Origin: Skeletonema tropicum
Taxonomy: Eukaryota; Bacillariophyta; Thalassiosirophyceae; Thalassiosirales; Thalassiosiraceae
DNA length: 64,000 nt
Assembly: GCA_037178625.1 (NCBI GenBank)
Contig: CM074127.1
Location: forward strand, 682,001-746,000
Reading direction: 5' to 3'
Numbering within the stretch: the first letter of the stretch is position 1; the number at the start of each line of letters is the position of its first letter. The notes under the pieces were generated by a model, which saw nothing but the letters and a program-made list of their open reading frames with translations, searched no databases and had not been told where the DNA came from. Shown here one piece after another: positions 51,001 to 60,981 of the stretch. The translations under genes and the position numbers were made by a program.

Positions 51001-53403
51001 GCCTTTGGGAAGTCGCCTTCTAAAGGTTCACTTGATAGCAAGAGTCCGTTCGGTGGAGGAGGAGTGCCATCAAAAGCTGCTACCCCTTTTTCAGATGGAA
51101 AGGCACCGCTGAAAGGAGCCCCCGAAGGAGGATCCACCTTCGCCCCAGGGATGCCATCCAAAAGTGATTCTACAGGGAGTCCTAAATCATTTGCCAAAGC
51201 AACCTTCAAGGGAATGCCATCCACCGGAATGCCATCCAAAGCCGAGTCTGCAGTTATCTCAAAATCATTTGGTAAAGCACCATTAAAGGGTGTAGCAAAA
51301 AAGAAGGGCCCCCTTGACGGAAAAGATTTTATGAGCAAGGAGTCGATTAAGGGACCATTTGGAAAGTCTTTGTCTGAAAAGACTGCGGATACTTTGAAGG
51401 GCAGTGCTCCCGTGTTTGGAGGGGAGGGGAAGAATTCATTTGGCGGAGGAGGAGGAATGCCACCTAAAGCTCAAGCTCCTGGTTCTTCATTTGGCAAGGC
51501 TCCTTTGAAGGGGCCTGATGCGAAGGGTCCATTTGGCGGAGGAGGAGGAATGCCACCTAAAGCACAAGCTCCAGGTTCATCATTTGGCAAGGCACCGTTG
51601 AAGGGGCCTGATGCGAAGGGTCCATTTGGCAGCGGCGGAGGAGGAATGCCAACTAAAGCACAAGCTCCCGGTTCTTCATTTGGCAAGGCTCCTTTGAAGG
51701 GGCCTGGTGCGAAGGGTCCATTTGGCGGCGGAGGAGGAATGCCATCAAAAGCACAAGCTCCCGGTTCTTCATTTGGCAAGGCTCCTTTGAAGGGGCCTGA
51801 TGCGAAGGGTCCATTTGGCGGCGGAGGAGGAATGCCATCAAAAGCACAAGCTCCCGGTTCTTCATTTGGCAAGGCACCTTTGAAGGGGCCTGATTCGAAG
51901 GGTCCATTTGGAGGAGGAATGCCATCAAAAGCACAAGCTCCCGGTTCTTCATTTGGCAAGGCACCTTTGAAGGGGCCTGGTGCGAAGGGTCCATTTGGCG
52001 GCGGAGGAGGAATGCCATCAAAAGCACAAGCTCCTGGTTCTTCATTTGGCAAGGCTCCATTGAAGGGGCCTGATGCGAAGGGTCCATTTGGCGGCGGAGG
52101 AGGAATGCCACCAAAAGCACAAGCTCCTGGTTCTTCATTTGGCAAGGCTCCATTGAAGGGGCCTGATGCGAAGGGTCCATTTGGCGGTGGAGGAGGAATG
52201 CCACCAAAAGCACAAGCTCCCGGTTCTTCATTTGGAAAGGCACCTTTGAAGGGGCCTGATTCGAAGGGTCCATTTGGCGGCGGAGGAGGAATGCCACCAA
52301 AAGCACAAGCTCCCGGTTCTTCATTTGGCAAGGCGCCGTTGAAGGGTTCATTTGGTGGAGGAGGATTGCCATCGAACAATGATCCCGCTCCTGCTTCGGT
52401 GGGGAAGGCACCTTTAGGAGCTAGTAGTGGTGGTCCTGCATCATCCTTCGGCAAAGCATCTTCTGCGCCTCTATTTCCAAACAAAGGAGGAATTGTAGCT
52501 GAAAGTGATTCATCATTTGTCGCGAGGGACATCTTACTGGATGCAGAACTCGGACGAGGCTCGCCTGAGATCAGGAGTGATGATCCCCCGGCTTCAAGCA
52601 TGCCGCCACCCCCCAAAGCAGCATCGAATCGACGACCGGTGTTTGGTCTAGGGGGAGCATTTGGCAAGTCTGCAACGAGGCAATCTGCCGGTTCAATGCC
52701 ACCCAGAGGTTCAATGCCCAGCCAAGGCTTCTCCTCAGTCTCTCCTCCAAATACAAACATGCCGAAAATGAAACAGCCAATGCAACCTCCTCCACGATCA
52801 GGACGCTCTGCTCCTGGTGCACCAATGAACCAAGCTCCTCCTCAACCCAACAGATCTCAAAGCCAAAGTAGTGCAGGATCAAATGTGAACCCTTCTGGTG
52901 GTCAAGGTGCTCGGATGGGTCGATCGTTGAGACAACCTATGTCTGACAATTTTACTCCTAGTACGAACATGAGTACAAATCAGTTTGCTGATGGGCGCCC
53001 ATCTAGGAGTCAACAGCAAACTCAACCACCCGCCAATGTCTCTCCATCTCGTGAAAACTTTTCTCAGCCGCCACCACAATCTGCTAATCGTTTCCAGCAA
53101 GGACCTGCAAACTGGAAGAATCAAGCGTCGCCATCACCTATTGGTCAATTCAGTAACTCTGTACGTTATCCACAAAGAGCAGGTGGTACTCGTCTAGGCT
53201 CTCTTGCGTCAAGTCAACAACCCCAGTCGCCCCCAGGAACAGCTCGTCCAACTGCGACAGGACCTTTTGATACTAATGAGCAGCAATACTCTGGCGGTCC
53301 TGCTGGACCTGGCGACTATCAGGAAGTGACTGTAACTGATCCTCGAACTGGCGATAGAAGAACCATCAGGATACCGAATCCAAATCAAAGTGGAAACAAT
53401 TGA
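48082..53403 (+). CDS. Signal-peptide coiled-coil protein with Phe-Gly-Lys repeats (pair member B)
   Basis: Two exons, 48082-48372 and 48559-53403 (1711 residues), joined at ACCAAG|gtgag and ttaccag|GCATTG, phase 0. Signal peptide (AALLLLLSSTSTLVVDS then F), a Gln-run, then after the intron ALAAGLAGVVTASIG, matching pair member A at the same site. A Lys/Glu/Ala coiled coil follows (about residues 215-445), then the transmembrane segment DIALVAVPSAIIAGVV (about 449-468), again matching A. Residues 492-1378 are GGGMPPKAQAP, GSSFGKAPLKG and PFGGGG units; ten are tandem at 1058-1361. The last 330 residues are Pro/Gln/Ser rich. Lys recur as K-x3-K and F-G-K. Possible roles are a phase-separating scaffold (plastid/pyrenoid) or a silica-associated matrix protein. 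The two cannot be separated from sequence. Confidence 0.85.
51440..52350 (+). repeat. In-frame ~93-bp tandem repeat, ten units
   Basis: Each unit encodes MP(P/S/T)KAQAPGSSFGKAPLKG followed by P(D/G)(A/S)KGPFGGGGG, 31 codons, with length changes only in the glycine run. The units start at about 51456, 51549, 51648, 51739, 51831, 51918, 52011, 52107, 52198 and 52291. Units are nearly identical in DNA, so the array is young or kept uniform by unequal exchange, and is likely to vary in copy number between alleles. Degenerate units also occur at 49960-50220. Confidence 0.9.
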
Positions 53404-55012
53404 GAATGAGTAAATTGAACGTCAACTTCATAATTTGCACAAAATGTTCTGGTGTAGAAGTATTAGCTTTAAACCCATTACGCCAATAATTGTCAACTTT
53501 TTTGATGTGCATTCTGATGTGAATATTAACTAATCATGCCACATAGCGAGAAGGAATTATCTCGTACTGCTTGAACTAGAGTATGGTTCTTCCTTCCTCA
53601 GTTTTGTTGTTATTGGAACGCACATAGGGTTTTCATCTGTGCCTGTGCCTTTCTTGCTGTGATGCTCGGACAGAGATGACAAACAAGTCAGCTGGTGTTA
53701 GAAATTCATAGTTTTGCCGGTCGCATTGGCCATGAAATGTGATAGCGCCTCTTTCAATAGGAAGACACTATCTAGCAGCTGATTAGGTAGATAATAAATA
53801 TATATATATTGACTGACTTTCTTCTCACCAGGCTCGCCACAGCTTTGAGTACTGCTGCGACACTTAAATACATGCATCGATCACGTAAGTAACACACAAA
53901 GAATATCTTCAAGTCATTATCGGTATTCGACTTCTTGGGCGGGAGGTTGCTCCAGGGCACATAAAAGAATGGGCTGCGTGACGATTTGATTAGGTTATCC
54001 CCAATATATTTGTGCTGATAAAATCTCTAGTTGAAAAATAGCAACAAAGCAGTTTAGGTCATCCCCCAGGAGACTTGATCTGGAACATATTTCATCCATC
54101 ATCCATCAACAACTCGGAACCAAAAGTGCCTCACCATGGTGGTCTACTAGTAAAAATGAGGTCAATGGATAGTGCCATGAGACCGTGGGAAATGTTATAG
54201 GCGCCCCCTAGCATAGTATTGGAACACCGAACGGCCGTTTCCCACGCTCTCAGTGCTTTAGTTTTGTCGAAACTGACAATGAGCACAGCCATCACCGGCG
54301 AGAGTCGAGATTGAGATGTTGTATCTTGTCGATAGCACCATTGCTTCTGACAACAGCCAACGACTCCGCGGACAAGGCATCAACAACGATAGTGCATAAC
54401 TATGATCACCAGCGGCCATCTTGTATCCATCAGGAATTTCTTTTTCACGAAAATGAGTGAACAAGCCAACATCATCTGAGATGATGTCATGACATTCATA
54501 TCTTATTTCTTGTTGATACATAACCATTGCATTAGACAAACGCCCAATAATGCCTCAGGCAAGACATCAACAATGTCTAGTACGACTTCGCAACTAATGC
54601 ACATATCTATCACCGTCGAGAATATGCAGTAATCTGTACTCCCCTGAAGTATATTTTTGACATCATAATTATTGCAACACATCATGTTAGATGGAAGAGT
54701 GAGTTCAAGACTGCTGCCGACACAAAACCGTTGTCCACACAATTTTCACTAATTTATTATTTATTCACTTGATTTCGCCTTCTTTATCTCATTTGTAGAC
54801 TCGTCGGTGAGTTGCGTTGCCGCTCGCTTAAGCGGCAAGCTCTTACTGCTGCTGACGCCTGCTTTCAAACTTGAACGCAGAGACATTTCATGCTTTTGAC
54901 AATGTGCTTCCTTCCACTTGCGGAAAACGACAGAAAAGCGAGAGTTGATCATCTTTGGAAGAATAATTTGATACACTTCCTCTATAGTATATCTTGCTGG
55001 AACGCCATTGAG
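53404..55012. other. Intergenic left of the LTR element
   Basis: No gene I can name. A short AT run lies at 53800-53812. Minus-strand frames at 54258-54539 and 54503-54742 begin in poor contexts and show no domain. Confidence 0.35.
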
Positions 55013-55017
55013 GGTGA
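54761..55017 (-). pseudogene. C-terminal coding-like fragment next to the LTR element
   Basis: A frame enters from the LTR side and reads ITLNGVPARYTIEEVYQI, then ILPKMINSRFSVVFRKWKEA, and ends in a basic tail (STNEIKKAKSSE). It is coding-like and may be the 3' part of a host gene cut by the retroelement. On the far side of the insertion, the host frame that is best open (QQQKEQEEAVTEQQQKERE) is in a different frame from this one, so the two halves do not join directly. Confidence 0.3.
55013..55017. repeat. Target-site duplication, left copy
   Basis: GGTGA immediately before the left LTR, matched by GGTGA at 60862-60866 after the right LTR. A 5-bp duplication is usual for Copia-type integration. 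Confidence 0.85.
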
Positions 55018-55383
55018 TGACAGATGGTGTCAAACCCTGACCCCAGCTAAAGCCCTTGCTAGGAGCTAATTCATGCGTTACCACACTTGGTCGTTTGTTA
55101 ACTTGCGTTTACTTTAGAATTCGAATTGTAAGCTTTCCTTATCTTGGAAAACAATCATCCAAGAAACATCCTTATCTTGGATATATACAATCATCATTGT
55201 TGGAGTTTTCCCTCCAAAATCCCTCTCTCTGATATCTTTTGCTGCCTAAAACCTCTTCGGAAGTGCCGAGAACTTCTCTGCCCCTCATACGTGTCGTATC
55301 TACCCTCAAAGATACATATCTCAATGCCGTACCAGCAAGTACTAGAATCCATATCCAAGCCTTGTCCAAGCTCCCGTTCGTCA
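55018..55383 (-). repeat. LTR (3' LTR of the element), 366 bp
   Basis: Begins TGACAGATGG and ends GTTCGTCA, i.e. TG...CA with a TGAC/GTCA inverted end. It contains an extra stretch of about 35 bp (CTAAAACCTCTTCGGAAGTG and following, near 55246-55281) not found in the other LTR. Confidence 0.9.
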
Positions 55384-55718
55384 TCCCCCTATGATTCGAC
55401 GTCCTTACTATTACATCTCCAATAATCCATCGCGTTCCCTTTCCAAGATAGATCGCCTTGTAATCATATGGATAAAATTCCCTCCTAATGAATGTCACTC
55501 TCATACATTCAGATGTAGCTGTAGCAATCTCACGAATGCGGTAGGTCAGTATGGAGTGTCTTACGCTGGTCCCAAAACTGGGCTGTATCTTACTAGCCAC
55601 GAGTGACTCAATATTGCTGGGCAAGATTGGCGTGTCTTGTTGCAATAGTCCGAGAATAATACGTTCCGCCATTGTCGCGTGTCCTACAATCAACTCTGAG
55701 CTTCCACTCTGAAGGTTA

Positions 55719-56189
55719 TCACATCCGTCTGCAATCAACGATGTCTTGCTGCAATTGCGTTCTCAAACTAATAAGTTGCGATAGGCGATCAACTCTGTGT
55801 CTCGTCATCATAGCAACGCAGCAGGGATTGTGATCTCTTTCAAATTCCTTGCGGTTGTACGTAACGATGTTCCTCAAGTATCTTCCCCCAGGTTCCCTGA
55901 CAACAGTGTTGCTGCGTGTATCTCCACGTGTGTATCCTACAGAGCTTGGGTGCATTGTCCCCCATAGTAACAGTCGTGTCGCGCTGTTGTACGTCTGCGT
56001 AGGATCATACTCATACCAAACACTGATTCTCCTCAAAGAAGCGGTTGTCACGTCCTTGGCATACCTTTCATTCAATCGCGGTCCAATCGAGTTGTGAAAA
56101 TCATCCCGCTCAGCAAGCTCCTGAACCCTCGCGCCGCCAATACCAATTGGTCTTCCATTCACTTTGAAGTTGTCCATCATTTTCCACAT
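55719..56189 (-). CDS. Small ORF downstream of the retroelement polyprotein
   Basis: 156 residues from an ATG at 56189, starting 96 bp beyond the stop of the large ORF. Reads GGARVQELAERDDFHNS and ISVWYEYDPTQTYNSATRLL, with many Arg. I do not recognise it. It lies inside the element between the RNase H ORF and the 3' LTR, where extra or captured genes are sometimes found. Confidence 0.35.
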   Translation of the reverse strand: MWKMMDNFKVNGRPIGIGGARVQELAERDDFHNSIGPRLNERYAKDVTTASLRRISVWYEYDPTQTYNSATRLLLWGTMHPSSVGYTRGDTRSNTVVREPGGRYLRNIVTYNRKEFERDHNPCCVAMMTRHRVDRLSQLISLRTQLQQDIVDCRRM

Positions 56190-56284
56190 TCAACGTCAAC
56201 GCTTCCATACAAACCTCATTAAAACTATTGTTGTTGACGTACCGTAGTTCTTCGTTGTTGATGTCACCATCACGACAAGGAAAT

Positions 56285-59200
56285 TCAATCCAATGATTCC
56301 CATAATAATCCAGAGACGAACTTCTCAATGCATCCAACTTGGAGTTTGTGGAGTGTAGCCTTCTTGTATCCGTCGAGTGCAATGTTGTAGAATGTATTTC
56401 TTTCTTCTGCAAATGTCTCCAAGTTGTTACATTTCAGATTCTTCGTATCCTGCCATTTGATCTCCCCATTGCCTCGATCAATAACTTCGTCTCGTTGATA
56501 GTTCCGAGGTACCTGATGTCCAAGAAGATCTCCAACTTTCGCCTTGAGCCCGCTTTGAGAATCCTCAATGACTTCAACTAACTTCGCAATGGATCCCAAG
56601 ATAAGTGGCCCAAGATTCACAAGCCTGATGCAAGCGGCTGCTACATTCTCACGGATGTAATGGTATGATAATACCAAATGCCTCTTGCGATCCTTGAAGT
56701 CAGGATTAACTCCACTTAACACTACAGACTCATTGTCACCCAATAGAATCGGGGTTCCATGCAAAGGTACTCCGAGGAACTGAAGGAGGGTCTTGTTAGC
56801 CCTGATTTGCTTGACAGCTGCTCTCGTTGCGTTGTTCTCGGATCTGTACGTAGCTGTTTCGACAGTATTCTGCTTCTTCGAAAACCAATCAAAAGGAGTC
56901 TTATTGAGGAAGTGAAGTGCGCCTGTGACAGATTTTCCACTGAGAATATCATGCATTAGGTTGGCATCCACGAAACTAGTCATCAAGACAAACTTCCCAC
57001 AAGCTGGTGGAGGATTCTTGGGGTACTCCTCGCGAGTTCTGGCATAGGGCATACTGGGCCAATCCCTTTTGAGGAAATCGAAATCTTGCATATCAGTCCT
57101 GTACCGAATGGCTCCATTCCTCATCTTGCAGAGATACCCATAGACTCTCTTGATCCTATCGAGATGACCTTTCCTTGGTTGTGCACGGAAGCTGGACAAC
57201 GTCATTACAGCGGTTCCCACAATATTTCTATCATTGTCGTTGACCATACGCCTTATCGTCATCTCGGTCGGCGTGAAATCTACTCCCCAAGAGTGCTTAT
57301 CGTACGTGATATCTCCAACGATTTTCTTTCTCAATGACTTTTCCTTGTCCAATACCTCCTCCAATAGTATCTTACTATCCCATAATCTAATAAACTTCAA
57401 CGTTGAGTAGGCAGAATCGTTGCGTCCCATCGAACCCATCCAAGGTACCGTAATATTACCAGATGCAGCTCCCCATCGTGCAAGTAGTTTGACAATCAGA
57501 GTCCCATCATAACCAGAAGCCTTGTCGTGCTGGCTTTCATGCGTGATGTCCGCGCCAAATGAGTCAAACAGTCTCCGCATCATCTCTCCCCCATCATTAC
57601 GGGCAACACAGTTGGAGTAATGTATGTTGATGCGAGGCATGACCTGCATATATGCGGCTCCAGCAGTGGGATCGACGTCCGTCACAAGTCGTCCAAGATC
57701 TTCAATAAACTCAATGAACGTCGCACTGGTTCCAAAATTACGTGGCTGCAAAGAGTACTGTCCAAATCCAATCACTGCGGAGCAATAGCCCTTTCGAAAT
57801 CCAAGCGCCGAGGAGCAGTAATCCTGTCCAAATGTTGCAACAGCCAATCGAAAGATACTCCTGTCATCATTATCACTTTTCCGCATCACCACCTTGTCAA
57901 CCGTTAATGATGACAACACGAGGTCCTCTCCACATGCGTGCATATAAGTATGCGCCACCTCAATGTCTTGAATAGAGCAGCCATCAAACTCTGAGTGCCG
58001 TGCCACTTGCGAAGCAATATAATCACCGTCTTCGACGGAAACAGGCGCACATGCGTCGTAACGATCAATCAAGGTCACCTGACCAGTATCATCAACGCAT
58101 CCAACGTTATCGATGGCCTTATCTCGAAGTTCCCCCTCTTCTCGTCCTAGCTCCCCATGTTTCTTCCCAACTAAATCATCCGTCTCCAAACTTCCACTGA
58201 CGTTGCTGCTGTAAGATATGTAGTCAGCGATATTCCATCCGATCAATCTTCCCCCATCAGTAATCAGCACTATAAAACATCCCCCATCAATATTACCAGC
58301 TCTCTTCAAATATTGCACATTGATAGAAGAAATAAGTACATAAGAAATGACAGCAGTCATGTACGCACACTCCCCAACCTCAAGAACAGTCTTGTGCTCA
58401 ACCTCATCAACAGCCTTGTGCTCTACAATTTCATTTGTTGCAAAACCAACATCATTGTCTCTATCGTTGTCATCACCAAAGGGAAAGCGGAGAGGCTGAC
58501 GAATATCAATTGCTGTTGGAGGGAAGTTGACGTCGCTGTACCACTTGCAAACAGCCTCATAATTAAATGTACAATGCGGTCGTTGCCAACGATGGATGCA
58601 AATATCTCCGTCAGTAATCGCCGTCCCCCAGTAGGTATCCTCTATTCGAACATAAGTACCAAGATCAAGATACATCGCCTCAAGTCTGATCGTAGTGGGA
58701 TGGAAGCAGCCGGTAGATAGTAAGGGATAGCCCTTTAAATCTTTACACAAATAGGGATAACCTTCCAGATGCTTGCAAACCCAACATTGAATTTGTCCGC
58801 AACGACAGTTGAAGATGCACTGAGCCTCTTCATGAACCAAACCAGCATCGCTCAACCCAGTCGAAATCAAGTCTGTGGATGGATTGCCTCTGTCAAAGAG
58901 CTTCGACTGCTCATCGAAGAAATGCTTCGCGGCCATCAGGCTCACTGGAGAAACTACGGATGGGATCCCTCTATCGAACAGCTTAGATTGCGCTTCAAAT
59001 GTTTGCTTTGCTACTGTTAGGTGGGGCACAGCAGTGATGTTAGAAGCGTAGGAAAACAACAAACAGTTCATGTTGTCGTAGTGAACGTGCATCAATAAAG
59101 GCGAAGTTGCGGTTTGTTGTAGTTGTTGAGAAGGTGGACTTTTCTGCCGTAGGAAATCGGTTGTTGCTGCAGTCCGATGCAAGATTGGGTGTTGAAATAT

Positions 59201-60052
59201 TGTCCTTGTAGTCGTCATATGAGGAGGTGCTTCATCCAATTTCATCCATGGGAAATCAAATTCATCTTCCAGATAATATTCCCAACCGTATGGGCAATGC
59301 TTCACAAAATATTCAGCGGCCCTGTAAAGGATTCCCGCTCTGTCTTCATCAATCTTCTCCCCACTCCGGTTCTTCAAGCTATTCATCTCGTAAATATCGT
59401 CCGTGTCATGGTCAGGAGAAGATGGGTTGGAGTTCGCAGATTGACCGGTATTAATATTTGTCATGGAGGGACTGGAGGACGCACTGGGTGCCGGCCGAAC
59501 TCGCGCAAGTTCCTCTTGAAGGATTTGGGCCTCCCTCTCGCTGTAATCAACAAATGGAACTGCCGCATCGAAGAACTGGTTGAAATCACCCCCGCTCTTC
59601 AGACGAAAATCGTAAACACCAACCTTGGAGATGGGTCCATGCAACATCTGGAGCTGATTCATGTAGGATAGGACTTCGCTCAACCTCCCGTTAAGTTCAT
59701 CCGAAATACTTGCTCCTGTTTTGTCTTTGATCAAATTCACCATGTTGGGATCGCTGATCAACTGCTTGAACAGCCCCAAGGTTGTGATGCCTTTGGAATT
59801 CAAGTGCTCATGCACGATAGTATTGTTGTTCAACCATTGGTGCAGGATGTGTCTTAGCGTTGGATCCATTTGAATCATCTTCCCACTCCGGTTCTTCACG
59901 CTGTTTACCTCGTTTAAATCATCAATAGTTTCTAGAAATTCTCTGAACGTATTCATGCTACGATCAGCGATGACGTCTTCTACAAAACCATCGTCGTCTA
60001 GCTCACATCGGAGGATGTACTTGAGTATCTCGTCAAAAGTGGCCTTCTTCAT
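56285..60052 (-). CDS. Retroelement polyprotein: unidentified N-terminal and middle regions, Copia RNase H at the C-terminus
   Basis: 1255 residues, no internal stop. From about residue 930 it matches diatom Copia elements: IVGTAVMTLSSFRAQPRKGH, LDRIKRVYGYLCKM, then RNase H with FVDANLMHD, VTGALHFLNKTPFDW, TVETATYRSE and LLGDNESVV, holding the catalytic acids. Before that, where gag, protease, integrase and reverse transcriptase should be, I see none: no zinc knuckle, no HH-CC integrase, no RT motifs and no YxDD. Instead there is a helical N-terminus (FDEILKYILRCELDDDGF) with NRSGK and NRSGE repeats, a DEQSKLFDRG repeat, and a Cys/Trp-rich patch (CIFNCRCGQIQCWVCKHLEG). The middle may be captured host sequence. 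After RNase H about 100 residues continue. Confidence 0.75.
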   Translation of the reverse strand: MKKATFDEILKYILRCELDDDGFVEDVIADRSMNTFREFLETIDDLNEVNSVKNRSGKMIQMDPTLRHILHQWLNNNTIVHEHLNSKGITTLGLFKQLISDPNMVNLIKDKTGASISDELNGRLSEVLSYMNQLQMLHGPISKVGVYDFRLKSGGDFNQFFDAAVPFVDYSEREAQILQEELARVRPAPSASSSPSMTNINTGQSANSNPSSPDHDTDDIYEMNSLKNRSGEKIDEDRAGILYRAAEYFVKHCPYGWEYYLEDEFDFPWMKLDEAPPHMTTTRTIFQHPILHRTAATTDFLRQKSPPSQQLQQTATSPLLMHVHYDNMNCLLFSYASNITAVPHLTVAKQTFEAQSKLFDRGIPSVVSPVSLMAAKHFFDEQSKLFDRGNPSTDLISTGLSDAGLVHEEAQCIFNCRCGQIQCWVCKHLEGYPYLCKDLKGYPLLSTGCFHPTTIRLEAMYLDLGTYVRIEDTYWGTAITDGDICIHRWQRPHCTFNYEAVCKWYSDVNFPPTAIDIRQPLRFPFGDDNDRDNDVGFATNEIVEHKAVDEVEHKTVLEVGECAYMTAVISYVLISSINVQYLKRAGNIDGGCFIVLITDGGRLIGWNIADYISYSSNVSGSLETDDLVGKKHGELGREEGELRDKAIDNVGCVDDTGQVTLIDRYDACAPVSVEDGDYIASQVARHSEFDGCSIQDIEVAHTYMHACGEDLVLSSLTVDKVVMRKSDNDDRSIFRLAVATFGQDYCSSALGFRKGYCSAVIGFGQYSLQPRNFGTSATFIEFIEDLGRLVTDVDPTAGAAYMQVMPRINIHYSNCVARNDGGEMMRRLFDSFGADITHESQHDKASGYDGTLIVKLLARWGAASGNITVPWMGSMGRNDSAYSTLKFIRLWDSKILLEEVLDKEKSLRKKIVGDITYDKHSWGVDFTPTEMTIRRMVNDNDRNIVGTAVMTLSSFRAQPRKGHLDRIKRVYGYLCKMRNGAIRYRTDMQDFDFLKRDWPSMPYARTREEYPKNPPPACGKFVLMTSFVDANLMHDILSGKSVTGALHFLNKTPFDWFSKKQNTVETATYRSENNATRAAVKQIRANKTLLQFLGVPLHGTPILLGDNESVVLSGVNPDFKDRKRHLVLSYHYIRENVAAACIRLVNLGPLILGSIAKLVEVIEDSQSGLKAKVGDLLGHQVPRNYQRDEVIDRGNGEIKWQDTKNLKCNNLETFAEERNTFYNIALDGYKKATLHKLQVGCIEKFVSGLLWESLD

Positions 60053-60530
60053 GATTCAAAACTGCGCCGAAATAAAACTGTAATAAATTTTTGATATGCC
60101 CAATAAGTATTTATCAACCGTTCAATACTCTATTATTAGGAAATTACAGGGTTGCACTTGCTGATGTGCTTAGGGCAACACGGAGTCACCCGCAGTTCAC
60201 GCTGCAGATTCTGCCTCACCGCGCTAATAGTGAGTACTGGAATCTATATTCCTTATTTCCAACACGGAGTCAGGTTGGGGAATTTCCGAACAAATCTCAC
60301 CGAAGCTCTTCGGTAGTAATTGAGATAGTCTTGAGCTGATTTACACACTTCACCGCTTTGCCACGGTCATGTACTCACTTTGTCCAATAGATCGCTTACA
60401 GGGTGCAACGCGGAGTCACACACACGGGGTCCTCAAATCGATGGGAGTAGGGATGTCGTAGGTGCGAAGGCAGCAGTCGGCTCACTCGATTCCGTAATGG
60501 AATAAAAGTAGAATCCGACAACTGGAAATC

Positions 60531-60861
60531 TGACAGATGGTGTCAAACCCTGACCCCAGCTAAAGCCCTTGCTAGGAGCTAATTCATGCGTTACCACACT
60601 TGGTCGTTTGTTAACTTGCGTTTACTTTAGAATTCGAATTGTAAGCTTTCCTTATCTTGGAAAACAATCATCCAAGAAACATTGTCCTTATCTTGGATAC
60701 AATCATCATTGTTGGAGTTTTCCCTCCAAAATCCCTCTCTCTGATATCTTTTGCTGCGCCCCTCATACGTGTCGTATCTACCCTCAAAGATACATATCTC
60801 AATGCCGTACCAGCAAGTACTAGAATCCATATCCAAGCCTTGTCCAAGCTCCCGTTCGTCA
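60531..60861 (-). repeat. LTR (5' LTR of the element), 331 bp
   Basis: Same ends and near-identical sequence to 55018-55383 apart from small indels (CATTGTCCTTATC against CATCCTTATC, TGGATACAATC against TGGATATATACAATC) and the missing 35 bp. In a minus-strand element this copy drives transcription. Confidence 0.9.
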
Positions 60862-60866
60862 GGTGA
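60862..60866. repeat. Target-site duplication, right copy
   Basis: GGTGA directly after the right LTR; pairs with 55013-55017. Confidence 0.85.
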
Positions 60867-60981
60867 TGTAACATGGCCAAATACTGTCTCCTCCCGCTCC
60901 TTCTGCTGCTGTTCTGTTACTGCCTCCTCCTGCTCCTTCTGCTGCTGTTCGGTGTCAGTTTTGCTATTGGTATTGTCGTTG

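Larger units (their letters stand above)
55018..60861 (-). mobile_element. Copia-related LTR retroelement, probably non-autonomous
   Basis: 5844 bp bounded by direct LTRs and a 5-bp target duplication GGTGA, so this is one complete insertion. The coding strand and the polypurine tract (AGGGGGA at 55384-55390, next to the 3' LTR) put it on the minus strand. It encodes a Copia RNase H with all acidic residues but no recognisable integrase or reverse transcriptase, so it must depend on another element for movement. LTRs agree except for three indels, which points to a recent insertion. Confidence 0.9.

Noticed and set aside
51471..52760. A 429-residue minus-strand Pro/Gly-rich frame
   Set aside because: Antisense shadow of the 93-bp repeat array of the plus-strand gene.
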